From: Streptomyces sp. HUAS ZL42
GTDB lineage: Bacteria > Actinomycetota > Actinomycetes > Streptomycetales > Streptomycetaceae
Assembly: GCF_040782645.1 (NCBI RefSeq)
Contig: NZ_CP160403.1
Span: 9,802,887-9,866,886 of the forward strand
DNA: 64,000 bases
Direction of reading: 5' to 3'
Positions 35,001 through 44,180 of this stretch are shown here, in pieces; the first letter of the stretch is position 1, and the number at the start of each line of letters is the position of its first letter. A program made the translations under genes and the position numbers. Below the pieces are notes generated by a model that was given only the letters and a program-made list of their open reading frames with translations, did not search any database and was not told the DNA's origin.

Positions 35001-36782
35001 ATGCAGAGCGCCGCAACGGTGCTGGGTGTCCTGCGTGAACGCGGCAGGCGTGGTCTGCCGTGCAGTGAACTGTATCGACAGCTGTTCAACCTGCAGTTGT
35101 ATCTGCTGGCCTACGGACGCATCTACGCCAACCATGGCGCGATGACGCCCGGGGTCACGCCGGAAACCGTGGACGGCATGTCGCAGCGGAAGATCAGCCG
35201 GATCATTGAGGCGATGCGTCACGAACGTTACCGCTTTCGTCCGGTCCGGCGCGTCCATATCCCGAAAAGCAATGGGAAGACGCGTCCACTGGGGCTACCG
35301 ACCTGGTCGGACAAGCTCGTTGGCGAAGTCGTGCGCCTCCTGCTGGAAGCGTATTACGAGCCGACGTTCTCCGACCGCTCGCACGGATTTCGCCCCCGGC
35401 GTGGCTGCCATACCGCTTTGCGGGAGGTGGCCCACACCTGGACCGGGACAGCCTGGTTCATCGAGGGCGACATCGCCGACTGCTTCGGCAGTCTGGACCA
35501 CCAGGTCCTTCTGACGACTCTCGGCGAGAAGATCCGTGACCAGCGGTTTCTGCGGCTGGTACGGAATATGCTGACAGCCGGATATCTGGAGGACTGGAGG
35601 TGGGGAGCCACGCTCTCCGGGGCACCGCAGGGCGGAGTGGCCTCCCCGATCCTGTCCAACATTTACCTGCACAAGTTGGACGAGTTCGTAGAGACAGTAC
35701 TGATTCCGGAGTACACCCGAGGGGAACGTCGGGCCCGTAACCCGGCGTATTTGGAGTTACAGAGTCTGCTGCGGACAGTCCGTCAACACGGCGACCGGCC
35801 TTTGGCTCGTGCCGTGCGTCGACGGATGACCAGTCTGCCGAGTTCGGACCCGAATGATCCGCACTACCGGAGGCTGCGGTACACCCGCTACGCGGACGAT
35901 CATCTCCTTGGTTTCACCGGACCAAGAGTCGAGGCCGAGCAGATCAAGCAACGCCTGGCAGCGTTCTTGCATGATGAACTCAAGCTGGAACTCTCCCAGG
36001 AGAAGACGCTGATCACTCATGCCCGTACCGGGGCAGCGAGGTTCCTCGGCTATGAGATCACGGTCCAGCACAACGACACGAAGAAGACCGGCCGTTACCG
36101 GCGTGTCAACGGACAGATCGCTCTCCGTGTCCCCCGGGACGTGATCAAAGCCAAATGCGTGCCCTATCTCGCCCGCGGAAAGCCCGCGAAGCGAAAGGAC
36201 CTCGTCAACAGCACCGATCACGCAATCGTTGCCACGTTCGGGGCCGTTTACCGGGGCATCGTCCAGTACTACCTGCTCGCCGGGGATGTCTCCCGGCTGC
36301 ACCGTCTGCGCTGGGTCATGGAGACGTCCATGCTCAAGACCCTTGCAGCAAAACACCGTTCGACCGTGCCGAAGATGGCCGCCAAGCACAAGACCAGAAT
36401 CGACACGGACCACGGTCTCCGCATTTGTTTCGAGGCCCGAATCGAGCGGGAGCATAGGAAGCCGCTGGTGGCACGGTTCGGAGGAATCCCCCTCTATCGA
36501 CAGCGGTCTGCGAAGATCGTGGACCGCCGGCCCGTCTGGGTGGACTACCCGCATAAAGAGCTGGTCACACGGCTCTTGGCGGACACCTGCGAAATCTGCG
36601 GGAGCACTGGTGATGTCACGGTGCATCACATCCGCGCCCTCGCCGACCTCGCTCATGCCGGATGGCCGCCGTCCGACTGGGCGCGCGTCATGCTCGACCG
36701 GCGCCGCAAAACGGTCGTGGCCTGCGACACCTGCCACGACCGCATCCACGAGGCACAGGCGGCCAGATCATTCACGCCGTGA
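35001..36782 (+). CDS. Group II intron reverse transcriptase/maturase with HNH
   Basis: 593 residues from ATG 35001, GGGAGG about 8 bp upstream. RT domain: residues 75-300 with RPLGLPTWSDKLVGEVVRLL, HGFRPRRGCHTAL, FIEGDIADCFGSLDH, GAPQGGVASPILSNIYLH and the catalytic YADD at 297-300. The maturase X domain follows (YYLLAGDVSRLHRLRWVMET). A C-terminal HNH nuclease at 530-585 has CEICG, VHHI and VACDTCHDRIH. It helps the intron fold and splice, cuts the target strand and copies the intron into DNA. The gene is uninterrupted and all key residues are present, so the intron could still be active. Confidence 0.95.
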   Translation: MQSAATVLGVLRERGRRGLPCSELYRQLFNLQLYLLAYGRIYANHGAMTPGVTPETVDGMSQRKISRIIEAMRHERYRFRPVRRVHIPKSNGKTRPLGLPTWSDKLVGEVVRLLLEAYYEPTFSDRSHGFRPRRGCHTALREVAHTWTGTAWFIEGDIADCFGSLDHQVLLTTLGEKIRDQRFLRLVRNMLTAGYLEDWRWGATLSGAPQGGVASPILSNIYLHKLDEFVETVLIPEYTRGERRARNPAYLELQSLLRTVRQHGDRPLARAVRRRMTSLPSSDPNDPHYRRLRYTRYADDHLLGFTGPRVEAEQIKQRLAAFLHDELKLELSQEKTLITHARTGAARFLGYEITVQHNDTKKTGRYRRVNGQIALRVPRDVIKAKCVPYLARGKPAKRKDLVNSTDHAIVATFGAVYRGIVQYYLLAGDVSRLHRLRWVMETSMLKTLAAKHRSTVPKMAAKHKTRIDTDHGLRICFEARIEREHRKPLVARFGGIPLYRQRSAKIVDRRPVWVDYPHKELVTRLLADTCEICGSTGDVTVHHIRALADLAHAGWPPSDWARVMLDRRRKTVVACDTCHDRIHEAQAARSFTP

Positions 36783-36790
36783 TCACTGGA

Positions 36791-36825
36791 GAGCCGGGTG
36801 ATAGCGAAAGCGTCAAGCCCGGTTC
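36791..36825 (+). ncRNA. Group II intron domain V
   Basis: A 35-nt hairpin: GAGCCGGGTG, a bulge, GATAGC, a GAAA tetraloop, GCGTC, AAGCCCGGTTC. The AGC triad at 36792-36794 and the GNRA loop are the conserved catalytic features of domain V. It starts 8 nt after the maturase stop. Confidence 0.85.
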
Positions 36826-36889
36826 GGCGGGAGGCCGCGAGGAAAAAGGAGCTGCCACGGCAGACACCTCGCCGCGCGGCCGACCCAAC

Positions 36890-37037
36890 GGGTTGGCTTA
36901 TGTTGCACCGGCGCCTTTCTCGCGATTACGAGACCCTTCCCGCCAGCTCCGAGGCCATGATCCACGTCGCCTCGATCGACAACCTCGCCAAGCGCATAAA
37001 GGACGAGACGACACCAACCTGGCGAGGGACTTACTAG
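36890..37037 (+). pseudogene. 3' exon of intron-split IS5-type transposase
   Basis: Reads GWLMLHRRLSRDYETLPASS, EAMIHVASIDNLAKRI, KDETTPTWRGTY and a TAG at 37035-37037. This is the C-terminus of a common Streptomyces IS5-family transposase, and it carries the last 48 codons. AGGGCATTTGATC-like inverted repeat sequence follows (37045-37080), probably the end of that IS. Confidence 0.8.
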
Positions 37038-37275
37038 AACAGAAAGGGCAATTCGCCTAGATCAAATGCCCTCTTAGTGACGCCAATGGTGGTGGACCTG
37101 CGCGACCTCTGCTTCAAGGACGTCGCGCAGGGCATCGTCGTCTGAGCTGAGCGCCAAGTCGTGCGCAACCCCCGCGGGAGATCGTCCCAGACTGGATCCT
37201 GACCGGTTGATGACCGGGGATGCCTAGTGTCGTTGTCACCGGGGACAGTCTCCGGCACAGCAGGAGGTCCAACGC

Positions 37276-37752
37276 ATGACTCGCATCCGCACCGCGGCAG
37301 TGGCAGCGACCTTGGCGGCGCTCACCCTGGGCGCCTTCACCCCCGCGGTGGCCCACGCCTCTCCCACGTCCGATGCACACAGCCGTCAGCACAGCAGCAT
37401 CTTGCAGAGCTCTTCCGACACCCTCGTGTACGCGCCGGGCACGCTGTACCGCAACCAGGCGTGGACCTCGGGGAACGGACGGGCCATCCTCCGCCTGCAG
37501 TCGGATGGCAACCTCGTGCTGTACAAGGACGGCCGCGCGGCCTGGCAAGCACCGGGCGCCTGGCCCAACGGCTACCGCGCCGTAATGCAGCAAGACGGCA
37601 ACTTCGTTCTGTACGACGTCAACGGGCGGGCACTGTGGGCCTCCGGCACCTACGGCTGGGCGGGCGCCTACCTGGCCGTCCAGGACGACGGCAACCTCGT
37701 CGTCTACACCCGCGGCGGCGGCGCCCTGTGGGCGACGAACACCGGAGACTGA
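37276..37752 (+). CDS. Secreted B-lectin (mannose-binding type)
   Basis: 158 residues from ATG 37276, AGGAGG 8-9 bp upstream. A signal peptide spans 1-28 with likely cleavage after AVAHA. One bulb-type lectin domain follows with all three sugar-site motifs QxDxNxVxY (QSDGNLVLY at 75-83, QQDGNFVLY at 105-113, QDDGNLVVY at 136-144). Such domains bind alpha-mannose; in bacteria they occur in LlpA-type lectin bacteriocins (usually tandem) and in secreted adhesins. This is a single-domain form, so toxin activity is not implied. It ends at a strong terminator and converges with a SARP gene; co-regulation is possible but not shown. Confidence 0.9.
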   Translation: MTRIRTAAVAATLAALTLGAFTPAVAHASPTSDAHSRQHSSILQSSSDTLVYAPGTLYRNQAWTSGNGRAILRLQSDGNLVLYKDGRAAWQAPGAWPNGYRAVMQQDGNFVLYDVNGRALWASGTYGWAGAYLAVQDDGNLVVYTRGGGALWATNTGD

Positions 37753-37773
37753 CGCGCCCCAGGTGTCCCTCGA

Positions 37774-37805
37774 CCCTTTCGCCGCGTCGCGGCGCGGCGA
37801 AAGGG
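37774..37805. terminator. Hairpin terminator between lectin and SARP gene
   Basis: A perfect 12-bp inverted repeat (CCCTTTCGCCGC and complement) with an 8-base loop, 22 bp past the lectin stop. It may also serve the convergent SARP gene. Confidence 0.75.
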
Positions 37806-37945
37806 CATTCGGCGCTGAAGCCGTCGACGAGGGACCGCATGCGTCCCCGCCTCACGAAGACCAACCGGGAACCGTCTCACCGTATGATCACCGCGGGAAC
37901 GCCAAGACGCCAGGGAACTCCCGGCGGTTCTGGAACTCAGCGGTG

Positions 37946-39811
37946 TCACCGGCCGAACGCCGTAGAGGGTCTGCCTGCGACAGGGGACTCGCCGGGGCTG
38001 GCGGACCGGTGCCGCTCGCGGGCGTAGGCACGCAGCAGTGCATGGCAGCGGTACTGCCGCTCGCCGCTCTCCGTCTCCCCGACCTGCTCGATCAGGTGGG
38101 CATCGGCCAGGCGCACCATCAACAGTCCACCGGTCAGACTGTCGAACGACAGGACAGCGGCTGCCCGTTCGGCCGTGAAGGTCCCTTCCAGCGCCACGGC
38201 CAGCCGCCGGAAGGCCACGCGCTCCCAGCGGTCCAGGGTCGCGACCACCGCGTCGAACCGTTCGTTGAGGTCCAGTCCCAGAGTGGACAGCTCCGACAGC
38301 CGGTTTTCCCGCGTGCACTGTTCCAGCAGGCGGACGCACCGGGCCAGCCTCGCCGTGGGATGCGCCGCGAGTTGCGCCCCGGCAACGCCAACGGCAAGCG
38401 GCAGCCTCCCCAGCAGTTCAACGATCCGTTCTGCCGCCTCCGGTTCGGCCTCCACGCGCCCGTCGCCGATCTCCCGGCCGAGGGCCTCCACTGCCTCCGC
38501 GCGGGTAAAGGGACCGAGCCGCACCCTTGTGTGCCCCCGCAGCCCGTACAGGGGGGAACGACTCGTGACCAGTGCCAGCGAGCCCGGTCCCGCCGGCAGC
38601 AGGAGCCGGATCTGTCGGGCGGATCCAGCAGCGTCGACGAGTACGAGCACCCGGCGAGCTGAGCTCCACGAGCGGAAGGCCGCCACCCGTTCCTGCAGCG
38701 AATCAGGGACGGCACCGAGCGGCATACCGGTCGACCGGAGCATGCGGCCCAGGGCCGCCACCGCGACGTCGTCGCCCGGCGCGCCCTCGGCCAGATGCAC
38801 GTAGAACTGCCCGTCAGGAAAGTGCTGGCGCAGGAGATGAGCGGCACGCACCGCGGTCGCGGTCTTGCCCACGCCGGGCATGCCCACCAGGCACACCACG
38901 GGCGCCGCAGGCCCGGACCGGCCGGCAGCCGCCACCTCGGCCACCCGCGCCAGCGTCCCACTACGTCCACTGAAGCGGACCAGGTCCGGGGGAAGTTGAG
39001 CCGGCCTCACCTGCAACCTGGCCGGTTCGGCCCCCGCTGACAGCGACGGATCGTCGGTCAACACCGCACGGTGGAGCCGCTGCGCATCCGGGCCCGGCTC
39101 CGTGCCCAGCTCAGCCCGCAGCCGGCTTCGCAGGGCCCGGTAGACCGCGAGCGCGTCATGGCGGCGGCCGCAGCGGTAGAGCGCTGTCATCAGCCGGATC
39201 GACAGCCCCTCATGGAACGGGTGCTGTCCCGCCACCAGGCCGGTCAGCTCCGCCACGACATGGCCGTGCCGCCCCAGCTCTAGATCGCAGTCGAGCCGCA
39301 GCTCCAGGGCCCTCAGCCGCGCCTCCTCCAAGCTGACGGCATGAGCCTGGAGGATGTCGCCCCGGCGGACGTCGGCCAGGGCCGAACCCCGCCACAGCGC
39401 CAGCCCCTGCCCCAGCAGCTCCCGCGCCGACGAGGCCCTGCCCGCGGCGAGCGCCTGCTGCCCCTCCTCCACCAACTGCTCGAACCGCCCGACATCGACT
39501 GCCTCGTCCGGCAGCGTCGCCATGTACCCGCCGGGCCGCGTCACCAGAAACCGGTTGGCATCCCCCTCCTCTTCGCGCACGGCCTTGCGCACCTCGTACA
39601 CGCTGGTGTGCAGGGCCCTCAGCGCGTGACGAGGCGGGCGCGTGCCCCACACCTCGTCCACCAGGAGATCCGCGGGCACCACCTCCCGCCGCCTCAGGAG
39701 GAGCAGCGTCAGCACCTGCCGCAACCTCGGCGCGCTCGGCGTCAGCACACGCTCGTTCCCCAAGACCTCGAAGGATCCCAACAGACAGCACGTGACCGCG
39801 GAGTCCACCAC
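37946..39811 (-). CDS. SARP-family regulator with NB-ARC domain
   Basis: 621 residues from GTG 39811 (a second GTG follows at 39808), with a GGGGG-rich ribosome site just upstream; the frame is open further but the residues there are not SARP-like. OmpR-type winged helix at about 1-95 (CLLGSFEVLGNERVLTPSAP), bacterial transcriptional activation domain at 100-245 (FEQLVEEGQQALAAGRASSA; HPFHEGLSIRLMTALYRCGR), and NB-ARC at about 270-530 (GMPGVGKTATAVRAAHLLR; VLVLVDAAGSARQIRLLLPA). This AfsR/RedD-like design lacks the usual TPR C-terminus. It probably activates a pathway gene cluster or nearby genes; no biosynthetic genes are close. Confidence 0.9.
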   Translation of the reverse strand: MVDSAVTCCLLGSFEVLGNERVLTPSAPRLRQVLTLLLLRRREVVPADLLVDEVWGTRPPRHALRALHTSVYEVRKAVREEEGDANRFLVTRPGGYMATLPDEAVDVGRFEQLVEEGQQALAAGRASSARELLGQGLALWRGSALADVRRGDILQAHAVSLEEARLRALELRLDCDLELGRHGHVVAELTGLVAGQHPFHEGLSIRLMTALYRCGRRHDALAVYRALRSRLRAELGTEPGPDAQRLHRAVLTDDPSLSAGAEPARLQVRPAQLPPDLVRFSGRSGTLARVAEVAAAGRSGPAAPVVCLVGMPGVGKTATAVRAAHLLRQHFPDGQFYVHLAEGAPGDDVAVAALGRMLRSTGMPLGAVPDSLQERVAAFRSWSSARRVLVLVDAAGSARQIRLLLPAGPGSLALVTSRSPLYGLRGHTRVRLGPFTRAEAVEALGREIGDGRVEAEPEAAERIVELLGRLPLAVGVAGAQLAAHPTARLARCVRLLEQCTRENRLSELSTLGLDLNERFDAVVATLDRWERVAFRRLAVALEGTFTAERAAAVLSFDSLTGGLLMVRLADAHLIEQVGETESGERQYRCHALLRAYARERHRSASPGESPVAGRPSTAFGR

Positions 39812-40380
39812 GCCACCCCCTACCCCTGACCGGCCGCACCGGACGCGCTGTTCCAATGCGCCCGGCTCCGGCACCTTGAGCACCGCGTGCGCCGCCCCGC
39901 CCCTCGCGTCGCGGCAACCCATCGTATCCACCCGTGCACGCAGCGGAAGGTTGATGTAAGCCAGCGCACCCCGTGCTTCGCGCCATACGAGGGGCCGACG
40001 GGAGGCCCGCCGCGGCAGGCTCGTTCCGCACGGGCCACCGGGTGCTGCGCGGCACCATCGCTTTGTGCTCGCGATCGTGACGCCCGACGCCATCCTCCTC
40101 GTCCACGCCGTCGTCTCCGACGGTCCTAAAACAAGCTGGACCTCTGGCTGGCCTAGATCAGGTTCTGGGACCGCCCGGCCCAGGGGAAGCGCCAGCGGAC
40201 CGGCCGGAACCGACAGCGAGCGCCGCCGGCGCCTCCGGTCGCACCGGACGCCGCAGCACGAGGCGGGCCCCTATGTCACGAAGACCAGCGGGCCCTTCCA
40301 GCTCAACAGGTCCCCCGGCGGTACTTCCCGGCCGGTGCGTTCGTTGGCGCGCCGGTTGCGGATCCGGTCGCGGTGAGGGT
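39812..40380. other. Upstream region of SARP gene with decayed DNA
   Basis: No gene can be supported in these 570 bp. The first part should hold the SARP promoter. Frames seen here are Arg/Ala/Pro-rich and look non-coding. Confidence 0.4.
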
Positions 40381-40545
40381 GGATACGGCAGGGCTTCGTC
40401 GAGTCGCGCGACCAGACGGCGGCCCCCGGCTGCTGACCGCAGCGGAGAGGGCGGCACCGGTGGACGCCGTCGCGGTGGTCGCTGAGGACCTGCGGCGGCG
40501 GTTCGGAGTCACGCAGGTGTCATTCCTCATCGTGGACCTGTGCCT
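40381..40545 (+). pseudogene. Fragment resembling SpoIIE-type phosphatase N-terminus
   Basis: A 55-residue reading, GGPRLLTAAERAAPVDAVAV followed by VAEDLRRRFGVTQVSFLIVD, resembles the segment before the catalytic part of actinomycete PP2C/SpoIIE-type phosphatases. It stops being related where the IS4 remnant begins. Confidence 0.4.
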
Positions 40546-40549
40546 GCCG

Positions 40550-41110
40550 CCTGTTGCACCAGCTGGAGGCCTCGTCGGTGCTGCTGGCCGGCGCCTACGA
40601 CGACGCCTTCGACTTCCTGCCGGCGGTGACGGACAGCCGGGGCGGTCTTCCTGTTGCGCGCGAGCCGCAGATGACGTCCCACGGTGCGCGGCCCGCTGCC
40701 GGACGGCTCCTGTCTGACCATGGTGTGCGTGGGGAGGTACCGGGCCGGTGGCGGCTACGGGCGCCTGGAGGTAGGGATCGTCGAAGTCCGGATGGCCGTC
40801 ACGCTGGCCGACGGTACTCGCCGCAGCGAGCTGTGGCGGATGATGACCACTCTCCTGGACACCGAGCGCTGCCCGGCCCATGAACTGATGGCGCTGTATC
40901 ACCGCAGGTGGCAGGCGGAGACCTGCTCCTTCTCGTTGGAGTCGTCGCTCCTCGGCGGCCGGGTCGGGCGCTCACGCACGGTCCCTGGGGGTGGAGCAGG
41001 AGGTCTCGGCCGTCACCGGCCGCCCGGGCCGTGGGCGAGGGGTGATCATTTTCTTGCTGGCATTCAGCCATGTTGGCTTGTGCTGCGCTACAACCCGCTG
41101 CGGATCGTGG
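40550..41110 (+). pseudogene. IS4-family transposase remnant
   Basis: Pieces in three frames read LLHQLEASSVLLAGAYDDAF, LPDGSCLTMVCVGRYRAGGG, VTLADGTRRSELWRMMTTLL, HELMALYHRRWQAETCSFSL and SRTVPG, then VEQEVSAVTG. This is the C-terminal half of an IS4-type transposase common in Streptomyces, with the final catalytic Glu in QAETC. Several frameshifts and no start: dead. Confidence 0.7.
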
Positions 41111-41141
41111 GAGTGTGAGAGTTGTTCGGTTGCGAGCTTCG

Positions 41142-43028
41142 ATGGGGGAGTGGGACGTGGGCGCGGGGAATGGCGCGTTAACCCAACTGACGCGAACACA
41201 CCGCGTTCTCATCGGCGTGGTCGTGACCGGCGCGGTCATCATCGCCGGCATCGGCTTCGCCGGTTCGTACGCAGCCGTGCGCGAGCTCGCCATCAAGAAG
41301 GGCTTCGGGACCTTCAGTTATGTCTTTCCGATTGGCATCGACGCCGGCATCTGTGTCCTGCTCGCCCTGGATCTGCTGCTGACGTGGATCCGTATCCCTT
41401 TCCCGCTGCTGCGTCAGACGGCGTGGCTGCTGACGGCGGCGACGATCGCCTTCAACGGTGCGGCGGCCTGGCCGGACCCGCTGGGCGTGGGTATGCACGC
41501 GGTGATCCCGGTGCTCTTCGTGGTCGCGGTCGAGGCGGCCCGGCATGCGATCGGCCGGATCGCCGACATCACGGCCGACAAGCACATGGAGGGCGTCCGC
41601 CTCACCCGCTGGCTCCTCTCCCCGATCCCGACGTTCCTGCTGTGGCGCCGTATGAAGCTGTGGGAGCTGCGCTCCTACGACCAGGTCATCAAGCTGGAGC
41701 AGGAGCGCCTCGTCTACCAGGCGAGCCTTCGCTCCCGTTTCGGCCGCGCCTGGCGCCGTAAGGCCCCGGTGGAGTCTTTGATGCCGCTGCGCCTGTCCCG
41801 CTACGGCGTCCCCCTGGCCGAGACGGCCCCGGCCGGGCTGGCCGCCGCGGGCTTTGACGAGCCGCCGATTCAGTTCACCCTCGAGCGGGCCCCCGTCCCG
41901 GCGCAGCGGCAAAACCCTGAGGCCGCCGCCGACCAGGAGAAGGTACTGACGCAGGTGCGCGGCGCGCATAACCAGCCGGTGGAGCAGGCGCGGGCCGTAC
42001 GCCCTGAGCAGTCGCACGACCTTGCGGACGAGGGGAACGCCCAACACCTCGCCAACGCTTATCAAGCCTGGATGGCCGCGTTCGGGTTCGAGCCGACGAG
42101 CGCGCAGTTCGCGCTGTGGCTTCAAGACCAGTACGGCATCGCCACCGCGGCCGGCGGGCCACTGTCCGACGAGCAACTCGAACCCCTGCTGCAGCTCCTC
42201 AGGCAGCGTCACACCCCCTCAGCTGAAAACGGGACCGAAGGTCAAGCCCCGCACGACGCGGACGACGGATGGGGTGACTACTTCTACAACGCCTGGCTCA
42301 CGTACGCGCAGGAGCACGGGGCCTACCCCGACGCCGACGCCCTCGCCACGTACGTCTACGAGCGGGACCAGATCACCGGCAGCAACGGCCGGCCCATCAT
42401 GGGCGCAGACCTGGAGTACTTCGTCTCCTCCTTCCGGCAGCGCGAGTTCGACGAGACGGAGCCTCCCGCAGACGAGGAAGCCACCGATCCTGCCGCGCAG
42501 GCGCCCTCCGACGAACCGCTCACGAACGGGGAGGAGCCTGAGGAGACATTGGCCGGCGCGGGCGCGCACCCCGCCAAGGGGTCGCGCAGTCCACGGGTGA
42601 GCGCCCCCATCGACGACTCGCCGGGCGAGGACGACGCGATGGGGGAGCCCGCCGCGCTCACCACCGTCGACCGCTACTACCTTGCCTGGAGCGAGTACCA
42701 GAGCGAGCACGGCGAGGAACCCAAGGCCGAGCAGCTCTCCGCCTACCTCGCCGGCACGAAGGGCATGACCGGCCGCGGCGGAAAGCCGGTCAGCCCGTCC
42801 ACCCTGCGCCGCTACCTCTTGCCGTTTAGGGTCTACACCTTCTGGGCCAAGCAGCGGGTGCGCAACGAAGCCCTGTCGCTCGACGCCATTGCGCAAGAGT
42901 GCGCAGCCCACGGGATCACCGCGCAGCACAACAAGCCCCTCACCACCGACTACATCGCCGAGCAGGCCGTCGACTTCAAGCGGCGCTGGCAGGCACTGAC
43001 CCGCCACCACGCGCAGCCACAGCAGTAG
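41142..43028 (+). CDS. DUF2637 (SpdB2-like) membrane protein with three C-terminal repeats
   Basis: 628 residues from ATG 41142 (GTG 41157 behind GGGGGAG is an alternative). The N-terminal 180 residues hold four membrane helices (RVLIGVVVTGAVIIAGIGFA; SYVFPIGIDAGICVLLALDL; AAWPDPLGVGMHAVIPVLF) and match DUF2637, the family of SpdB2, a plasmid spread protein needed for intramycelial transfer of Streptomyces conjugative elements. After a basic stretch (RRMKLWELRSYDQVIKLEQE) come three copies of a module: NAYQAWMAAFGFEPTSAQFA, FYNAWLTYAQEHGAYPDADA and YYLAWSEYQSEHGEEPKAEQ, each continuing to a G..G.pvs..L..Y...FR pattern. The repeats may bind DNA or protein. No TraB gene is in the window. Confidence 0.88.
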   Translation: MGEWDVGAGNGALTQLTRTHRVLIGVVVTGAVIIAGIGFAGSYAAVRELAIKKGFGTFSYVFPIGIDAGICVLLALDLLLTWIRIPFPLLRQTAWLLTAATIAFNGAAAWPDPLGVGMHAVIPVLFVVAVEAARHAIGRIADITADKHMEGVRLTRWLLSPIPTFLLWRRMKLWELRSYDQVIKLEQERLVYQASLRSRFGRAWRRKAPVESLMPLRLSRYGVPLAETAPAGLAAAGFDEPPIQFTLERAPVPAQRQNPEAAADQEKVLTQVRGAHNQPVEQARAVRPEQSHDLADEGNAQHLANAYQAWMAAFGFEPTSAQFALWLQDQYGIATAAGGPLSDEQLEPLLQLLRQRHTPSAENGTEGQAPHDADDGWGDYFYNAWLTYAQEHGAYPDADALATYVYERDQITGSNGRPIMGADLEYFVSSFRQREFDETEPPADEEATDPAAQAPSDEPLTNGEEPEETLAGAGAHPAKGSRSPRVSAPIDDSPGEDDAMGEPAALTTVDRYYLAWSEYQSEHGEEPKAEQLSAYLAGTKGMTGRGGKPVSPSTLRRYLLPFRVYTFWAKQRVRNEALSLDAIAQECAAHGITAQHNKPLTTDYIAEQAVDFKRRWQALTRHHAQPQQ

Positions 43029-43138
43029 GAAGCCGCGCCCTGCACGTCACTGCGCACCAACGAACCAGTCAGCGCCAACGGCTGCGCAATCAAGGGAAAC
43101 CGCAGGTCAGCCCGGCATTGCGCAGACGCGACCCCATT

Positions 43139-43279
43139 GAAGATCCACCCTCTTGAAGGCGCTGGTCACGGCGCTGGTGTGAGTCGTTGATCGTCTCCTC
43201 GTGCTGGTCACCGGCGGTTGACAGAACTCAAGATCGTCTGCCGTTTCGGCGATCACGGATCCACGGGTTCCCCGGCGTG
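43139..43279. repeat. Direct repeat, left copy (IS left end)
   Basis: About 140 bp nearly identical to 43999-44137, including GCTGGTGTGAGTCGTTGATC, CAAGATCGTCTGCCGTTTCG and CCACGGGTTCCCCGGCGTG. It is a second copy of the left end of the IS at 44031-45624 but without a transposase next to it. Confidence 0.8.
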
Positions 43280-43424
43280 ACCGATCTGCCCCGCGTGTGA
43301 GAACTTCCTGACAGGCCGAGGAGCGACCATTACGTCGGCTACTACGGCTGAGTGGTAGGCGACCGATGACAGGTGTGGGGAAGCGCGTCTTCGCCCGCAC
43401 AGCCCATCAGGATGGAGCACACAC

Positions 43425-43979
43425 ATGCAGGACTTGGCCCGCGATGCCGCCTTGGCCTACGACGCGTCCGTGGTCCTCCGGATCGGGAGCGCGGTTTTCG
43501 TTGCGTGTCCGGACGAGCGTCTCGAGTCCGTGTACTACCGCGTGGACGGGGGAGTCCGGTCCGTGTGGCGCCATCTGCGCGGTTTCGAGATCCACCCCAG
43601 GCTCCTCCAAGAGGCTGAGGAGGCGAACCGCACGTTGTGGGAGCAGGCTTCCGCACTCCCTCTCCCCGAGGAATTCCTCGCCGGTTACCGAGACCTTGCC
43701 GCTGCCGCCCTCGCGCATCTGGATCGGGACGAGGCCATGTCCCGCGACGAGATCTCCGCGTGTGCCATCGAAACGGTCGGCTTCCTCGAAGCCGGGCTGG
43801 ACACTGCCGCAGGAGCCGTGGTCTTCGAACGGTCGTGCCAGGCGGCCACCGAGTCACTCCTCGAGGTCTGGGCTGAGGACCCACCGTCCACGATGAGACG
43901 GCTACGCCGCGAGACCGACGTGTGGGCCCTGGCATACCAGCGTTTCGTGAGGCCGGAACTGGGGCGCTATCACGGCTGA
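43425..43979 (+). CDS. Hypothetical helical protein between duplicated IS ends
   Basis: 184 residues from ATG 43425, with GGAG 8 bp upstream. A mixed helical protein (ALAYDASVVLRIGSAVFVAC; YRVDGGVRSVWRHLRGFEIH; FLAGYRDLAAAALAHLDRDE) with no membrane helix and no recognised family. It is intact and has normal codon use. Both flanks carry the same 140-bp IS-end sequence, so it may be cargo of an IS-derived unit, as with the Imm1 gene at 32511. Confidence 0.6.
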   Translation: MQDLARDAALAYDASVVLRIGSAVFVACPDERLESVYYRVDGGVRSVWRHLRGFEIHPRLLQEAEEANRTLWEQASALPLPEEFLAGYRDLAAAALAHLDRDEAMSRDEISACAIETVGFLEAGLDTAAGAVVFERSCQAATESLLEVWAEDPPSTMRRLRRETDVWALAYQRFVRPELGRYHG

Positions 43980-43998
43980 CGATCAGTGAGGTTCAACT

Positions 43999-44137
43999 GA
44001 GATCCACAATCTTGGAGTCCTGGTCGCGGGGCTGGTGTGAGTCGTTGATCGTCTCCTCGTGCTGGTCGCGGGCGGTTGACAGAACTCAAGATCGTCTGCC
44101 GTTTCGGTGATCACGTATCCACGGGTTCCCCGGCGTG
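43999..44137. repeat. Direct repeat, right copy (IS left end)
   Basis: Second copy of the 140-bp repeat at 43139-43279; here it leads into the IS genes. Differences are scattered single bases, so the copies are not freshly duplicated. Confidence 0.8.
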
Positions 44138-44180
44138 CGCGGGACGCCTGTCCGTACGATCCGGGCGGGAGGTGCGTCAG

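Larger units (their letters stand above)
34468..36889 (+). mobile_element. Group II intron with RT-HNH protein
   Basis: Begins GTGCGCCACG, matching the GUGYG 5' consensus, and ends CGACCCAAC before the 3' exon GGGTTGG. It contains a maturase gene, a typical domain V hairpin and a domain VI-like hairpin (within 36826-36885). The 5' 530 bp before the maturase gene are gene-free, as expected for domains I-III. The boundaries are supported by the exon reconstruction. 2,422 nt. Confidence 0.85.
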
